Assembly (NCBI GenBank): GCA_002360945.1
Contig: DERO01000030.1
Coordinates: 54,617 to 118,616 of the forward strand
DNA: 64,000 bases
Reading direction: 5' to 3'
DNA from: Leclercia adecarboxylata
GTDB taxonomy: Bacteria > Pseudomonadota > Gammaproteobacteria > Enterobacterales > Enterobacteriaceae
The translations under genes were made by a program, and so were the position numbers. The notes under the pieces were generated by a model. The model was not told the DNA's origin. It ran no database searches and was given only the letters and a program-made list of their open reading frames with translations. Shown here piece by piece: positions 1 through 10,709 of the stretch (the first letter of the stretch is position 1; every line of letters begins with the position of its first letter).

Positions 1-80
1 TAATCTGATGCCCGGCGGCGCTTCGCTTGCCGGGCCTACGGGTTTTGTAGGCCGGGTAAGGCGCAGCCGCCACCCGGCTT
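1..80. repeat. REP palindrome pair downstream of ygfA
   Basis: Two GC-rich palindromic units lie next to each other: one around 8-40 containing GCCCGGCGGCGCTTCGC, and one around 47-78 containing TAGGCCGGGTAAGGCG and ending CACCCGGCTTTTT. They match the enterobacterial REP/BIME style and recur at 10.66 and 11.50 kb. The T-run after the second unit could help end transcription. Based on sequence pattern only. Confidence 0.75.
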
Positions 81-82
81 TT

Positions 83-679
83 TCACCACTGCCAAACCTT
101 CGATGGCGTCACCACCGCAGGCAGCGGAATATCCCATTTCTCTACCGGTAACGCGTCCACGCGCTGACAATCATGCGCGTAGCCCACGGGCTGCAGGCCA
201 TGCTGCTGCCAGTTCTGCAGCGTGCGATCGTAGAAACCGCCACCCATACCCAGACGCTGACCGCTCTCATCAAAGGCCACCAGCGGCGTCACCAGCACGT
301 CGAGTTGCTCAAGCGGCAATACGTCGCGCACGTCCAGTTTCGGCTCGGTGATTTTCAGACGATTCACCACCAGCTCGCTGTGAGGGTGGTAGTGCAGAAA
401 CAGCAAATTCCCCGGGCTGAACGGGTGCAGTACCGGCAGGTAGACCTTCTTTCCGGTACGCCAGAGTTCATCGATCAGCGGTTGGGTATCAAGTTCGCCA
501 TCAAAAGAGAGAAACAGGGCGACGGTATGCGCCATCACGACAGGTGGATAAGCTATCATGCGTGCCGCGGCTTGTTGCGCGAAATGGGCTTGCTGTTCAG
601 GCTTTAAGGCTCTGCGTTGCTGACGGATAAACTGACGAATGTGTTGGCGTGAGGCAGGAACTTCAGGAAGTTGCGTCAT
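83..679 (-). CDS. ygfA: 5-formyltetrahydrofolate cyclo-ligase
   Basis: This cytosolic enzyme (also called Fau or 5-FCL) uses ATP to convert 5-formyl-THF to 5,10-methenyl-THF, returning folate stored or formed by SHMT to the one-carbon pool. The protein is 198 aa and has the family hallmark GMGGGFYD near residue 143, which forms the nucleotide and substrate loop. The C-terminus (PLPAVVTPSKVWQW) is that of E. coli YgfA. E. coli has sometimes been annotated from an internal Met giving 182 aa; that Met is absent here, so the longer start is used. The gene lies directly downstream of 6S RNA on the same strand, as in E. coli, where the two are co-transcribed. This places it near gcvTHP, another one-carbon pathway. 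Confidence 0.95.
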   Translation of the reverse strand: MTQLPEVPASRQHIRQFIRQQRRALKPEQQAHFAQQAAARMIAYPPVVMAHTVALFLSFDGELDTQPLIDELWRTGKKVYLPVLHPFSPGNLLFLHYHPHSELVVNRLKITEPKLDVRDVLPLEQLDVLVTPLVAFDESGQRLGMGGGFYDRTLQNWQQHGLQPVGYAHDCQRVDALPVEKWDIPLPAVVTPSKVWQW

Positions 680-704
680 GGTAGTCGCTGGGTAGAAAGG
701 TGAG

Positions 705-888
705 GGAATCTCCGAGATGCCGCCGCAGGCTGTAACCCTTGAACCCTTGGTTCAAGGTGAATGTGTCGTCATAGTTTTAAGGCTTCTCGGACGAACCGAG
801 CATGCTCACCAACCATGGAGCGCCACATTCTTGTGGTATGAAATATCGGCTCAGGGGACTGGCCCGCATGCGAACATCTCAGAGAAAT
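705..888 (-). ncRNA. ssrS: 6S RNA
   Basis: Read on the minus strand, the RNA begins ATTTCTCTGAGATGTTCGC and ends GCATCTCCGAGATTCC-like (184 nt). The two ends pair to form the closing stem, and the middle contains the single-stranded bubble that mimics an open sigma-70 promoter. The sequence is nearly identical to my memory of E. coli 6S RNA, including the GAACCCTTGGTTCAAGG stem. 6S RNA binds RNA polymerase-sigma70 in stationary phase. It sits between zapA and ygfA as in E. coli. The plus-strand ORF across it is not a gene. Confidence 0.96.
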
Positions 889-929
889 TTTTCCTTCAGG
901 GTCACTCTACCATAGTAGACCACGAAGTG

Positions 930-1325
<396 letters not shown>

Positions 1326-1426
1326 CTATAGCTACCCTGGCGGGTAGAAACAAGCCCTATTCTGGTTCACCAGGGTCCAAAGTGGTAGCATATCATGAAT
1401 ATTCCTCCCATTGATGATGAATGCTC

Positions 1427-2005
1427 ATGTCTATACAGAACGAAATGCCTGGTTACAACGAAGTCAGCCAGTTACTGAACCAGCAGGGCGTGGGTTTAAC
1501 CCCGGCTGAAATGCACGGTCTGATCAGCGGGATGCTGTGTGGTGGAAACAACGACAGCTCTTGGCTGCCGCTGGTTCACGACCTGACGAACGAGGGTCTG
1601 GCGTTCGGTCACGACCTCGCCCAGGCGTTGCGCAATATGCATGGCGCAACCAGCGATGCGCTGGAAGATGACGGCTTCCTTTTTCAGCTTTATCTGCCTG
1701 ATGGCGACGACGTCAGCGTGTTCGATCGCGCCGATGCGCTGGCCGGCTGGGTCAACCACTATCTGTTAGGCCTGGGCGTGACGCAGCCTAAGCTGGAGAA
1801 AGTGACGGGCGAAGCCGGAGAAGCTATCGACGATCTGCGTAACATCGCTCAGCTGGGCTACGATGAAGACGAAGACCAGGAAGAGCTGGAGATGTCACTG
1901 GAAGAGATCATTGAGTACGTGCGCGTGGCGTCACTGCTTTGCCACGACACGTTTACCCGGACAAAACCGACCGCGCCGGAAGTGCGCAAACCAACCTTAC
2001 ATTAA
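1427..2005 (+). CDS. ygfB: UPF0149 family protein YgfB
   Basis: A 192-aa acidic protein of the UPF0149/YecA-like family. In Pseudomonas a homologue modulates AmpR/AmpD signalling, but its role in enterobacteria is not settled. Conserved segments include [12 protein letters not shown] near residue 30 and a run of Asp/Glu ([18 protein letters not shown]) near residue 145. An in-frame ATG exists 6 bp upstream; the start at 1427 matches the E. coli N-terminus [12 protein letters not shown]. It begins a tight plus-strand run with pepP, ubiH and ubiI, as in E. coli. Confidence 0.93.
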   Translation: MSIQNEMPGYNEVSQLLNQQGVGLTPAEMHGLISGMLCGGNNDSSWLPLVHDLTNEGLAFGHDLAQALRNMHGATSDALEDDGFLFQLYLPDGDDVSVFDRADALAGWVNHYLLGLGVTQPKLEKVTGEAGEAIDDLRNIAQLGYDEDEDQEELEMSLEEIIEYVRVASLLCHDTFTRTKPTAPEVRKPTLH

Positions 2006-2026
2006 TAAAAATTCCAGGAGGGTGTC

Positions 2027-3340
2027 ATGACTCAGCAAGAGTATCTTCGCCGCCGTCAGGCGCTGCTGGCCACTATGCAGCCGGGCAGCGCCGCGTTGAT
2101 TTTTGCCGCACCGGAAGCCACGCGCAGCAACGATAGCGAATATCCGTACCGCCAGAGCAGCGATTTCTGGTACTTCACCGGCTTCAACGAGCCGGAGTCG
2201 GTGCTGGTGCTGATTAAAAGTCACGATACCCACAACCACAGCGTGCTGTTTAACCGCGTTCGCGATCTCACCGCCGAGATCTGGTTTGGCCGTCGTCTGG
2301 GCCAGCAGGCCGCGCCGGAAAAGCTGGGCGTGGATCGCGCTCTGGCGTTCAGCGAAATCAACGATCAGCTCTACCAGCTGCTTAACGGCCTCGATACGGT
2401 CTACCACGCGCAGGGCGAATACGCCTATGCCGATGAGATTGTCTTTGCTGCGCTGGATAAGCTGCGCAAAGGCTCCCGGCAAAACCTGAAAGCGCCCGCA
2501 ACGCTTACCGACTGGCGTCCTGCCGTTCACGAGCTGCGCCTGTTTAAATCGGCAGAAGAGCTGGATGTGATGCTTAAGGCGGGGGAGATCAGCGCCCTGG
2601 CCCATACCCGGGCGATGCAAAAATGCCGTCCGGGGATGTTCGAATATCAGCTGGAAGGCGAAATTCACCACGAATTTACCCGTCACGGCGCACGCTATCC
2701 GGCGTACAACACCATCGTTGGCGGCGGTGAAAACGGCTGCATTCTGCATTACACCGAAAATGAATCTGAGCTGCGGGATGGCGATCTGGTGCTGATCGAC
2801 GCCGGATGTGAATTCAAAGGCTATGCCGGGGATATCACCCGCACCTTCCCGGTCAACGGCAAATTCACCCCGGCCCAACGCGCCATCTACGACATCGTCC
2901 TGCAGTCGCTGGACACTGCATTGATGCTTTTCCGCCCCGGCACCTCCATCCAGGAGGTTACCGGCGAAGTGGTGCGCATTATGATTAGCGGCCTGGTGGA
3001 CCTGGGGATCCTCAACGGCGACGTCGATCAGCTGGTCGCTGAGAACGCCCACCGTCCCTTCTTTATGCATGGCCTGAGCCACTGGCTGGGGCTGGACGTG
3101 CATGACGTGGGCGTCTACGGTCCGGAACGTTCCCGCGTGCTGGAACCGGGAATGGTGCTGACCGTTGAGCCTGGGCTCTATATCGCGCCGGATGCCGACG
3201 TGCCCGCCGAGTATCGCGGGATCGGCATTCGTATCGAAGATGACATCGTAATCACCGAATCCGGTAACGAAAACCTGACGGCTTCGGTGGTGAAAAACGC
3301 CGACGAGATTGAAGCCCTGATGGCGGCGGCACGCCCATGA
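2027..3340 (+). CDS. pepP: Xaa-Pro aminopeptidase
   Basis: A dimanganese M24B peptidase that removes N-terminal residues preceding proline. At 437 aa it is close to the 441 of E. coli PepP. The pita-bread metal ligands are visible: the two Asp of IDAGCEFKGYAGDITRTFP, the His of HGLSHWLGLDVHD, and the Glu of EPGLYI and RIEDDIVI. The N-terminal half is the creatinase/AMP-N domain. A strong ribosome site (CAGGAGGG) lies 8 bp before the ATG. The stop overlaps the ubiH start (ATGA), so the two are translationally coupled. Confidence 0.96.
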   Translation: MTQQEYLRRRQALLATMQPGSAALIFAAPEATRSNDSEYPYRQSSDFWYFTGFNEPESVLVLIKSHDTHNHSVLFNRVRDLTAEIWFGRRLGQQAAPEKLGVDRALAFSEINDQLYQLLNGLDTVYHAQGEYAYADEIVFAALDKLRKGSRQNLKAPATLTDWRPAVHELRLFKSAEELDVMLKAGEISALAHTRAMQKCRPGMFEYQLEGEIHHEFTRHGARYPAYNTIVGGGENGCILHYTENESELRDGDLVLIDAGCEFKGYAGDITRTFPVNGKFTPAQRAIYDIVLQSLDTALMLFRPGTSIQEVTGEVVRIMISGLVDLGILNGDVDQLVAENAHRPFFMHGLSHWLGLDVHDVGVYGPERSRVLEPGMVLTVEPGLYIAPDADVPAEYRGIGIRIEDDIVITESGNENLTASVVKNADEIEALMAAARP

Positions 3341-4515
3341 GCATCATCATCGTTGGCGGAGGCATGACGGGTGCCACCCTGGCGCTGACCATCTCCACCC
3401 TGACCGGGGGCAAACTGCCGGTTCATCTGGTTGAGGCCGTCGCACCGCAGTCGAGCGGCCATCCGGGGTTTGATGGCCGCGCCATCGCCCTGGCGCAGGG
3501 CACCTGCCAGCAGCTGGCCCGCAGCGGCATCTGGCAGGCGATTGCCGACTGCGCTACCGCTATCGAAACCGTTCATGTCAGCGACCGGGGCCACGCCGGG
3601 TTTGTCACTCTTGAGGCGCAGGATTATCGCATTGATGCGCTGGGGCAGGTGGTTGAGCTGCACGACGTAGGTCTGCGCCTGTTCCGCCTGTTGCAGGATG
3701 CCCCCGGCGTGACGCTGCATTGTCCAGCGCGCGTAGAACACTTCACACGCAGCGAAACCTCGGTCAGCGTCACCCTGGATGACGGCAGTACGCTCGAGGG
3801 ACAACTGCTGGTAGCGGCCGACGGCTCACGTTCGGCGCTCGGCCAGCAGTGTGGCATCCAGTGGCAGCAGCAGCCGTACCATCAACTGGCGGTGATCGCC
3901 AATGTCGCTACCGCCGAACCGCACCGTGGCCGCGCCTTTGAACGTTTTACCCAACACGGTCCGCTGGCGATGCTACCGATGTCGCAGGGGCGCAGCTCGC
4001 TGGTCTGGTGCCATCCGCTGGACAAGACGGATGAGGTGCAGGGCTGGTCTGACGAACGCTTCTGCGCCGAGCTGCAAAAAGCCTTTGGCTGGCGGCTTGG
4101 GCGTATTACTCATGCCGGGAAGCGTTCGGTCTATCCGCTGGCATTAACCACGGCGTCGCAGTCCGTCTCTCATCGCGTCGCGCTGGTGGGCAATGCGGCG
4201 CAGACGTTACACCCCATCGCCGGACAGGGCTTTAACCTTGGACTGCGCGATGTGATGAGCCTTGCCGAAACGCTGGCACAGGCCTTTGCCCAACAGCAGG
4301 ATTGCGGCGCATATCCAGTGCTGGGCCAGTATCAGAAACGACGTCAGGCAGATAAAGAAGCCACCATCGGCGTGACCGACGGGCTGGTGCATCTGTTTGC
4401 CAATCGCTGGGCACCGCTGGTTGCAGGGCGTAACCTGGGGCTGATGGCGATGGAATTATTCATTCCGGCACGCGACGTGCTGGCGCAGAGGACTCTCGGT
4501 TGGGTCGCTCGCTAA
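3337..4515 (+). CDS. ubiH: 2-octaprenyl-6-methoxyphenol hydroxylase UbiH
   Basis: An FAD-dependent aromatic hydroxylase of ubiquinone synthesis, acting on the C1 position of the ring in the Ubi complex. The 392-aa protein has an N-terminal dinucleotide-binding motif (IIVGGGMTGATLAL), the FDGRAIALA segment that contacts FAD, and the C-terminal GD-like motif LVGNAAQTLHPIAGQGFNLG. The start overlaps the pepP stop by 4 bp and ubiI follows after 12 bp, giving the pepP-ubiH-ubiI operon of E. coli. Confidence 0.95.
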   Translation: MSIIIVGGGMTGATLALTISTLTGGKLPVHLVEAVAPQSSGHPGFDGRAIALAQGTCQQLARSGIWQAIADCATAIETVHVSDRGHAGFVTLEAQDYRIDALGQVVELHDVGLRLFRLLQDAPGVTLHCPARVEHFTRSETSVSVTLDDGSTLEGQLLVAADGSRSALGQQCGIQWQQQPYHQLAVIANVATAEPHRGRAFERFTQHGPLAMLPMSQGRSSLVWCHPLDKTDEVQGWSDERFCAELQKAFGWRLGRITHAGKRSVYPLALTTASQSVSHRVALVGNAAQTLHPIAGQGFNLGLRDVMSLAETLAQAFAQQQDCGAYPVLGQYQKRRQADKEATIGVTDGLVHLFANRWAPLVAGRNLGLMAMELFIPARDVLAQRTLGWVAR

Positions 4516-4527
4516 GGAGTAAACAAA

Positions 4528-5730
4528 GTGCAGAATGTTGATGTCGCCATTGTCGGTGGCGGAATGGTAGGACTGGCGCTGGCCTGCGGTCTGCAGGGTA
4601 GCGGTCTGCGCGTGGCGGTGCTGGAGCAGAAACAGCCTCAGCCTGTCGCTTCCGATGCGCCGCCTGAACTCCGGGTCTCGGCGATCAACGCCGCCAGTGA
4701 AAAGCTGCTGACCCGCATCGGCGTCTGGTCAGACATTATCGCCCAGCGCGCCAGCTGCTATCACGGGATGGAAGTGTGGGATAAAGACAGCTTCGGGCAT
4801 ATCGCCTTTGATGATGAGAGCATGGGCTACAGCCATCTTGGTCATATCATCGAAAACGCGGTGATTCACCATGCATTGTGGCAGAAAGCGCAGCAGTGCA
4901 GCGACGTCACGCTGATTGCCCCCGCACAGCTGCAGCAGGTGGCCTGGGGCGAAAACGATGCCTTTATCACCCTGCAAAGCGGCGACATGCTGACCGCGCG
5001 CCTGGTGGTGGGGGCCGATGGCGCAAACTCCTGGCTGCGTAACAAAGCCGATATTCCGCTGACGTACTGGGACTACCGCCATCATGCGCTGGTCGCCACC
5101 ATCCGCACCGCAGAGCCGCATCAGGGCGTGGCCCGGCAGATTTTCCATAACGACGGTATCCTCGCCTTTCTGCCCCTCAGCGATCCGCATCTCTGCTCGA
5201 TCGTTTGGTCGCTGTCCCCTGAGAAGGCCCAGCAGATGCAGGAGGCATCAGCCGAAGAGTTCAATCAGGCCCTGTGCGTGGCCTTCGATAACCGGCTGGG
5301 GCTCTGCACCGTTGAAAGCGAGCGTCAGGTATTCCCGCTAACCGGTCGCTATGCGCGCCAGTTCGCGGCGCACCGTCTGGCGCTGGTGGGTGACGCGGCG
5401 CATACCATTCATCCGCTGGCCGGGCAGGGCGTGAACCTGGGCTTTATGGATGCCGCCGAGCTGGTGAGCGAGCTGCGTCGCCTGCATCGTGAGGGCAAGG
5501 ATATCGGGCAGCATCTTTACCTGCGCCGCTACGAGCGCAGCCGTAAGCACAGTGCGGCTATGATGCTGGCGGGCATGCAGGGGTTCCGCGAACTCTTTGC
5601 CGGTGCCAATCCGGCGAAAAAACTGCTGCGCGATCTCGGCCTGAAACTGGCTGATACCCTACCGGGCGTTAAACCTCAACTCCTGCGTCAGGCGATGGGT
5701 CTTAACGATCTGCCGGACTGGCTACGCTAA
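4528..5730 (+). CDS. ubiI: Ubiquinone C5-hydroxylase UbiI (VisC)
   Basis: An FAD-dependent monooxygenase that introduces the C5 hydroxyl in ubiquinone synthesis; it is a paralogue of UbiH. The 400-aa protein begins with the FAD motif VDVAIVGGGMVGLALACGL and has DAAHTIHPLAGQGVNLGF near residue 290. The start codon is GTG, preceded by TAAGGAG at about 4514-4520, as in E. coli visC. It is the last gene of the operon before the gcv control region. Confidence 0.95.
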   Translation: MQNVDVAIVGGGMVGLALACGLQGSGLRVAVLEQKQPQPVASDAPPELRVSAINAASEKLLTRIGVWSDIIAQRASCYHGMEVWDKDSFGHIAFDDESMGYSHLGHIIENAVIHHALWQKAQQCSDVTLIAPAQLQQVAWGENDAFITLQSGDMLTARLVVGADGANSWLRNKADIPLTYWDYRHHALVATIRTAEPHQGVARQIFHNDGILAFLPLSDPHLCSIVWSLSPEKAQQMQEASAEEFNQALCVAFDNRLGLCTVESERQVFPLTGRYARQFAAHRLALVGDAAHTIHPLAGQGVNLGFMDAAELVSELRRLHREGKDIGQHLYLRRYERSRKHSAAMMLAGMQGFRELFAGANPAKKLLRDLGLKLADTLPGVKPQLLRQAMGLNDLPDWLR

Positions 5731-6127
5731 TTTAGAACCCCGTCACACTTTATTCTCCCGGCCTGTGGGCCGGGGAAATTCCCTCGTTTGAAATAATCTA
5801 ATTTCACTGCTTTTTTCGCATTAGATAATCTAATGCTGTGTTTTTCCCGTCACGGAAATTCGGCCCATTATTCCGCATCAAATATCACCATGCACTAAAT
5901 TCTGTTAGCACGATGTTAATTTTGTGCGGGTTTAATCGCATTTTTGCAGTGAATAATTCTGTAGGCTTTTTAGCGTTTTTTGGTCATAAGCTAATGTGAT
6001 GACCCATTTTACCTTATGGTTAACCGCCGGTTTCGGTGGTAAGTTCAGGTAAAAGAGAACGTTTGCGTCGGTGCCTGCTAACGGGGCCGATACCGGGTTT
6101 CACGGTGAATTTTTCAACGAGGACAAG
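5731..6127 (+). promoter_or_regulatory. gcvTHP control region
   Basis: This gene-free stretch of about 400 bp is AT-rich, as the E. coli gcv promoter region is. In E. coli the operon is controlled by GcvA, Lrp, PurR and CRP. CTAAT-type pentamers, the core of GcvA sites, occur at 5798-5802, 5820-5824 (as ATTAG), 5830-5834 and 5991-5995. A short inverted repeat built from ATTAG and CTAAT lies at 5820-5834. The leader before the gcvT ATG is about 100 bp. The regulators are assigned by analogy; exact promoter boxes were not resolved. Confidence 0.6.
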
Positions 6128-7222
6128 ATGGCTCAACAGACGCCTTTGTACGAACAACACACCCTATGCGGTGCGCGCATGGTCGATTTCCATGGCTGGA
6201 TGATGCCGCTGCATTATGGTTCGCAGATTGATGAGCATCATGCGGTGCGCACCGATGCCTGTATGTTTGACGTCTCGCATATGACCATTGTCGATCTGCA
6301 CGGCAGTCGCACCCGGGAGTTTTTGCGTTATCTGCTGGCGAACGACGTGGCGAAACTCACGAAGCCGGGCAAAGCGCTCTATTCCGGGATGCTGAATGCC
6401 TCCGGCGGCGTGATTGACGACCTGATTGTTTATTACCTCACCGAAGATTTCTTCCGCCTCGTTGTTAACTCTGCCACCCGTGAAAAAGACCTCGCCTGGA
6501 TCACCCAACACGCTGAGCCTTACGCCATCGACATCACCGTGCGTGACGACCTGTCGCTGATCGCGGTGCAGGGGCCGAACGCGCAGGCGAAAGCCGCGTC
6601 CCTGTTCACTGACGAACAGCGTCAAGCCACAGAGGGCATGAAGCCGTTCTTTGGCGTGCAGGCGGGCGATCTGTTTGTGGCGACCACCGGTTATACCGGC
6701 GAAGCGGGCTACGAAATTGCGATGCCGAACGAAAAAGCGGCCGATTTCTGGCGTGCGCTGGTGGAAGCGGGCGTTAAGCCGGCCGGTCTGGGCGCGCGCG
6801 ATACGCTGCGTCTGGAAGCCGGGATGAATTTGTACGGCCAGGAGATGGACGAAGGCGTCTCTCCGCTGGCGGCCAACATGGGCTGGACCGTTGCATGGGA
6901 ACCGGCCGATCGCGACTTTATCGGTCGTGAAGTGCTGGAACAGCAGCGTGAGAAGGGCACCGAACAGCTGGTTGGTCTGGTGATGACCGAGAAGGGCGTG
7001 CTGCGCGGCGAGCTGCCAGTACGTTTCACCGATGCCAATGGCAACCACTGCGAAGGCATTATCACCAGCGGCACCTTCTCTCCGACGCTGGGATACAGTA
7101 TTGCTCTGGCGCGTGTGCCGGCGGGTATTGGCGAGACTGCCGTGGTGCAGATCCGCAACCGTGAAATGCCGGTCCGCGTGACCAAACCGATTTTTGTTCG
7201 CGCCGGTAAGCCGGTCGCCTAA
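6128..7222 (+). CDS. gcvT: Glycine cleavage system T protein (aminomethyltransferase)
   Basis: The T protein transfers the methylene carbon from the aminomethyl-lipoyl arm of GcvH to tetrahydrofolate, releasing ammonia. The ATG at 6128 ([20 protein letters not shown]), preceded by GAGGACAAG, gives 364 aa, the E. coli length; an upstream in-frame start would add an unconserved extension. Folate-domain segments include MFDVSHM near residue 50 and [10 protein letters not shown] near residue 185. First gene of gcvTHP, with gcvH 23 bp downstream. Confidence 0.96.
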   Translation: MAQQTPLYEQHTLCGARMVDFHGWMMPLHYGSQIDEHHAVRTDACMFDVSHMTIVDLHGSRTREFLRYLLANDVAKLTKPGKALYSGMLNASGGVIDDLIVYYLTEDFFRLVVNSATREKDLAWITQHAEPYAIDITVRDDLSLIAVQGPNAQAKAASLFTDEQRQATEGMKPFFGVQAGDLFVATTGYTGEAGYEIAMPNEKAADFWRALVEAGVKPAGLGARDTLRLEAGMNLYGQEMDEGVSPLAANMGWTVAWEPADRDFIGREVLEQQREKGTEQLVGLVMTEKGVLRGELPVRFTDANGNHCEGIITSGTFSPTLGYSIALARVPAGIGETAVVQIRNREMPVRVTKPIFVRAGKPVA

Positions 7223-7245
7223 TTATTTTTATCAGGAGAAATTCA

Positions 7246-7635
7246 ATGAGCAATGTGCCAGCAGAACTGAAATACAGCAAAGAACACGAGTGGCTGCGCA
7301 AAGAAGCCGACGGCACTTACACCGTCGGGATCACCGAGCATGCTCAGGAGCTGTTAGGTGACATGGTCTTTGTGGATCTGCCGGAAGTGGGCGCGACCGT
7401 CACTGCGGGCGACGACTGCGCCGTGGCGGAATCGGTGAAAGCCGCTTCTGATATCTATGCGCCAGTGGGCGGCGAAATCGTGGCGGTTAACGACGCCCTG
7501 AGCGACTCCCCGGAGCTGGTGAACAGCGAGCCGTACGGCGAAGGCTGGATCTTCAAAATTAAAGCCAGCGACGAAGCGGAAGTTGCCGCTCTGCTGGATG
7601 CGACTGCGTACGAAGCACTGTTAGAAGACGAATAA
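7246..7635 (+). CDS. gcvH: Glycine cleavage system H protein
   Basis: The lipoylated carrier that shuttles the aminomethyl group between GcvP, GcvT and the L protein. It is 129 aa, the usual length. The lipoyl lysine is Lys65 in [11 protein letters not shown], and the following [10 protein letters not shown] is the rest of the lipoyl-domain fold. The ribosome site AGGAG precedes the ATG by 8 bp. A long inverted repeat separates it from gcvP. Confidence 0.97.
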   Translation: MSNVPAELKYSKEHEWLRKEADGTYTVGITEHAQELLGDMVFVDLPEVGATVTAGDDCAVAESVKAASDIYAPVGGEIVAVNDALSDSPELVNSEPYGEGWIFKIKASDEAEVAALLDATAYEALLEDE

Positions 7636-7644
7636 CCGTTTTGC

Positions 7645-7723
7645 TCCCTCTCCCTTTGGGAGAGGGCCGGGGTGAGGGTGCCCATTTTCCCCTCACCCTA
7701 ACCCTCTCCCAAAGGGAGAGGGA
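7645..7723. repeat. Long inverted repeat between gcvH and gcvP
   Basis: Two arms, about 7645-7680 and 7690-7723, are near-perfect reverse complements. Each carries a small TCCCTTTGGGAG or TCCCAAAGGGAG palindrome next to GGTGAGGG or CCCTCACC. Single units of the same repeat lie at 11457-11494 and 15019-15053, so it is a dispersed intergenic family. Inside the gcv operon transcript the whole unit could fold into a very stable hairpin, which may reduce gcvP relative to gcvTH or protect RNA ends. That function is inference. Confidence 0.8.
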
Positions 7724-7759
7724 ATCTCAATTCACTGCACGTTTCAGGAACCATCGCTC

Positions 7760-10633
7760 ATGACACAGACTTTAAGCCAGCTTGAAAACCGTGGCGCCTT
7801 CATTGAACGTCACATTGGGCCGGATGCTCAACAACAGCAGGAGATGCTGAAGACTGTTGGCGCGGATTCGCTCGACGCACTGATCGGCCAGATCGTGCCA
7901 AAGGATATTCAGCTCGCCACCCCGCCACAGGTGGGTGAATCGACCACTGAATACGCTGCGCTGGCGGAACTGAAAGGCATTGCCAGCCTGAACAAGCGCT
8001 TTAAGTCTTACATTGGCATGGGTTACACCAACGTGCAGTTACCGCCGGTGATCCTGCGCAACATGCTGGAAAATCCGGGCTGGTACACCGCCTATACCCC
8101 ATATCAGCCGGAAGTGTCTCAGGGCCGTCTGGAAGCGCTGCTTAACTTCCAGCAGGTTACCCTGGATCTGACCGGTCTGGACATCGCCTCGGCCTCGCTG
8201 CTGGATGAAGCCACTGCCGCCGCAGAAGCGATGGCGATGGCAAAACGCGTCAGCAAACTGAAGGGCGCGAACCGCTTCTTCGTTGCCGCCGACGTTCACC
8301 CGCAAACCCTCGACGTGGTGCGTACCCGCGCTGAGACCTTTGGCTTTGAGGTGATTGTTGATGACGCAGATAAAGTGCTGGATCATCAGGATGTGTTCGG
8401 CGTGCTGCTGCAGCAGGTTGGCACCACCGGTGAAGTCCACGACTACGGCACTCTGATTACCGAGCTGAAGGCGCGCAAAATCGTCGTCAGCGTGGCGGCC
8501 GATTTTATGGCGCTGGTGCTGTTAACCGCTCCAGGCAAACAGGGCGCAGACATCGTCTTCGGCTCTGCGCAGCGCTTCGGCGTGCCGATGGGCTACGGTG
8601 GCCCACACGCGGCCTTCTTCGCCGCGAAAGATGAATTCAAACGCTCCATGCCAGGCCGCATTATCGGCGTATCGAAAGATGCCGCCGGTAACACCGCTCT
8701 GCGCATGGCGATGCAGACTCGCGAGCAGCACATTCGTCGTGAGAAAGCGAACTCCAACATCTGCACCTCGCAGGTGCTGCTGGCTAACATCGCCAGCCTG
8801 TATGCCGTTTTCCACGGCCCGGCTGGCCTGAAGCGTATCGCCAGCCGCATTCATCGTCTGGCCGATATCCTGGCCTGCGGGCTGCAGCAGAAAGGACAAA
8901 AACTGCGCCACGCGCACTTCTTCGATACCCTGTGTGTTGAAGTGGCCGACAAAGCAGCGGTGCTGGCACGCGCTGAAGCCGCAGAGATCAACCTGCGCAG
9001 CGACATCCTCAATGCCGTAAGCATCACTCTGGATGAAACCACCACTCGTGAAGATATTCAGGTGCTGTTCAACGTCCTGCTGGGCGACGGCCACGGCCTG
9101 GATGTGGATACCCTCGACAAAGAGGTAGCGCACGACAGCCGCTCCATCCAGGCGACCATGCTGCGCGATGACGCGATCCTCGCCCATCCGGTGTTTAACC
9201 GCTACCACAGCGAAACCGAGATGATGCGCTACATGCACTCGCTGGAGCGCAAGGATCTGGCCCTGAACCAGGCGATGATCCCGCTGGGTTCCTGCACCAT
9301 GAAGCTGAACGCCGCTGCCGAGATGATCCCGATCACCTGGCCGGAATTCGCTGAGCTGCACCCGTTCTGCCCGGCAGATCAGGCGGAAGGCTACCATATG
9401 ATGATTAACCAGCTCTCCGACTGGCTGGTGAAGCTGACCGGCTATGACGCCCTCTGCATGCAGCCGAACTCCGGCGCGCAGGGTGAATACGCGGGTCTGC
9501 TGGCAATCCGTCACTATCACGAGAGCCGCAACGAAGGCCATCGCGATATCTGCCTGATCCCAAGCTCCGCCCACGGCACCAATCCGGCATCCGCTCAGAT
9601 GGCAGGGATGGAAGTGGTGGTCGTGGCGTGCGATAAGAACGGCAACATCGATCTGGCGGACCTGCGTGCAAAAGCAGAACAGACCAGCGATAAGCTCTCC
9701 TGCATCATGGTGACCTATCCGTCCACCCACGGGGTGTACGAAGAGACCATCCGTGAAGTGTGCGAGATCGTGCACCAGCACGGTGGCCAGGTTTACCTCG
9801 ATGGTGCCAACATGAACGCCCAGGTGGGCATTACCACCCCAGGCTTTATCGGCGCGGACGTGTCGCACCTGAACCTGCACAAAACCTTCTGCATTCCACA
9901 CGGCGGTGGCGGCCCGGGTATGGGTCCAATCGGCGTGAAAGCGCACCTGGCCCCGTTCGTGCCGGGTCACAGCGTGGTACAGATCGAAGGCATGCTGACC
10001 CGTCAGGGCGCGGTCTCTGCGGCACCGTTCGGCAGCGCCTCTATTCTGCCAATCAGCTGGATGTATATCCGCATGATGGGCGCGGAAGGGCTGAAGAAGG
10101 CCAGCCAGGTGGCGATCCTCAATGCGAACTACATTGCGACGCGTCTGAAGTCCGCCTTCCCGGTGCTCTACACCGGTCGCGATGGCCGCGTGGCGCACGA
10201 ATGTATACTGGATATTCGTCCGCTGAAAGAGCAGACCGGTATCAGCGAGCTGGACATTGCCAAACGTCTGATCGACTACGGCTTCCACGCGCCAACCATG
10301 TCGTTCCCGGTCGCGGGCACGCTGATGGTTGAGCCAACCGAATCCGAAAGCAAAGCCGAACTGGACCGCTTTATCGACGCGATGCTGGCGATCCGCATGG
10401 AGATCGACCGCGTTCAGGATGGCGAATGGACGCTGGAAGATAACCCGCTGGTCAACGCCCCGCACACCCAGCACGAAATGGTGGCGGAGTGGAACCACAC
10501 TTACTCCCGCGAGCTGGCAGTCTTCCCGGCAGGTGTTGCCAACAAGTACTGGCCGACCGTGAAGCGTCTTGATGACGTCTACGGCGACCGCAACCTGTTC
10601 TGCTCCTGCGTGCCGATGAGCGAATACCAGTAA
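7760..10633 (+). CDS. gcvP: Glycine dehydrogenase (decarboxylating), P protein
   Basis: A PLP enzyme that decarboxylates glycine and loads the aminomethyl group onto lipoylated GcvH. It is 957 aa, the E. coli length. The PLP lysine is in [19 protein letters not shown], near residue 706. The N-terminal half is the pseudo-catalytic duplicate typical of single-chain P proteins; the conserved FIERHIGPD is near residue 14. It is the last gene of gcvTHP, and a REP follows at once. Confidence 0.97.
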   Translation: MTQTLSQLENRGAFIERHIGPDAQQQQEMLKTVGADSLDALIGQIVPKDIQLATPPQVGESTTEYAALAELKGIASLNKRFKSYIGMGYTNVQLPPVILRNMLENPGWYTAYTPYQPEVSQGRLEALLNFQQVTLDLTGLDIASASLLDEATAAAEAMAMAKRVSKLKGANRFFVAADVHPQTLDVVRTRAETFGFEVIVDDADKVLDHQDVFGVLLQQVGTTGEVHDYGTLITELKARKIVVSVAADFMALVLLTAPGKQGADIVFGSAQRFGVPMGYGGPHAAFFAAKDEFKRSMPGRIIGVSKDAAGNTALRMAMQTREQHIRREKANSNICTSQVLLANIASLYAVFHGPAGLKRIASRIHRLADILACGLQQKGQKLRHAHFFDTLCVEVADKAAVLARAEAAEINLRSDILNAVSITLDETTTREDIQVLFNVLLGDGHGLDVDTLDKEVAHDSRSIQATMLRDDAILAHPVFNRYHSETEMMRYMHSLERKDLALNQAMIPLGSCTMKLNAAAEMIPITWPEFAELHPFCPADQAEGYHMMINQLSDWLVKLTGYDALCMQPNSGAQGEYAGLLAIRHYHESRNEGHRDICLIPSSAHGTNPASAQMAGMEVVVVACDKNGNIDLADLRAKAEQTSDKLSCIMVTYPSTHGVYEETIREVCEIVHQHGGQVYLDGANMNAQVGITTPGFIGADVSHLNLHKTFCIPHGGGGPGMGPIGVKAHLAPFVPGHSVVQIEGMLTRQGAVSAAPFGSASILPISWMYIRMMGAEGLKKASQVAILNANYIATRLKSAFPVLYTGRDGRVAHECILDIRPLKEQTGISELDIAKRLIDYGFHAPTMSFPVAGTLMVEPTESESKAELDRFIDAMLAIRMEIDRVQDGEWTLEDNPLVNAPHTQHEMVAEWNHTYSRELAVFPAGVANKYWPTVKRLDDVYGDRNLFCSCVPMSEYQ

Positions 10634-10655
10634 CCTTTCTGCTATAACATAATCT

Positions 10656-10692
10656 GTAGGCCGGGTAAGCGTTAGCGCCACCCGGCTTTTTT
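10656..10692. repeat. REP palindrome after gcvP
   Basis: TAGGCCGGGTAAGCGTTAGC followed by GCCACCCGGCTTTTTTTT forms a hairpin with a T-run. It is a REP unit that probably also terminates or stabilises the gcvTHP message. It ends just before ygfF. Confidence 0.7.
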
Positions 10693-10709
10693 TTATCTGG
10701 AGGTAGTGA

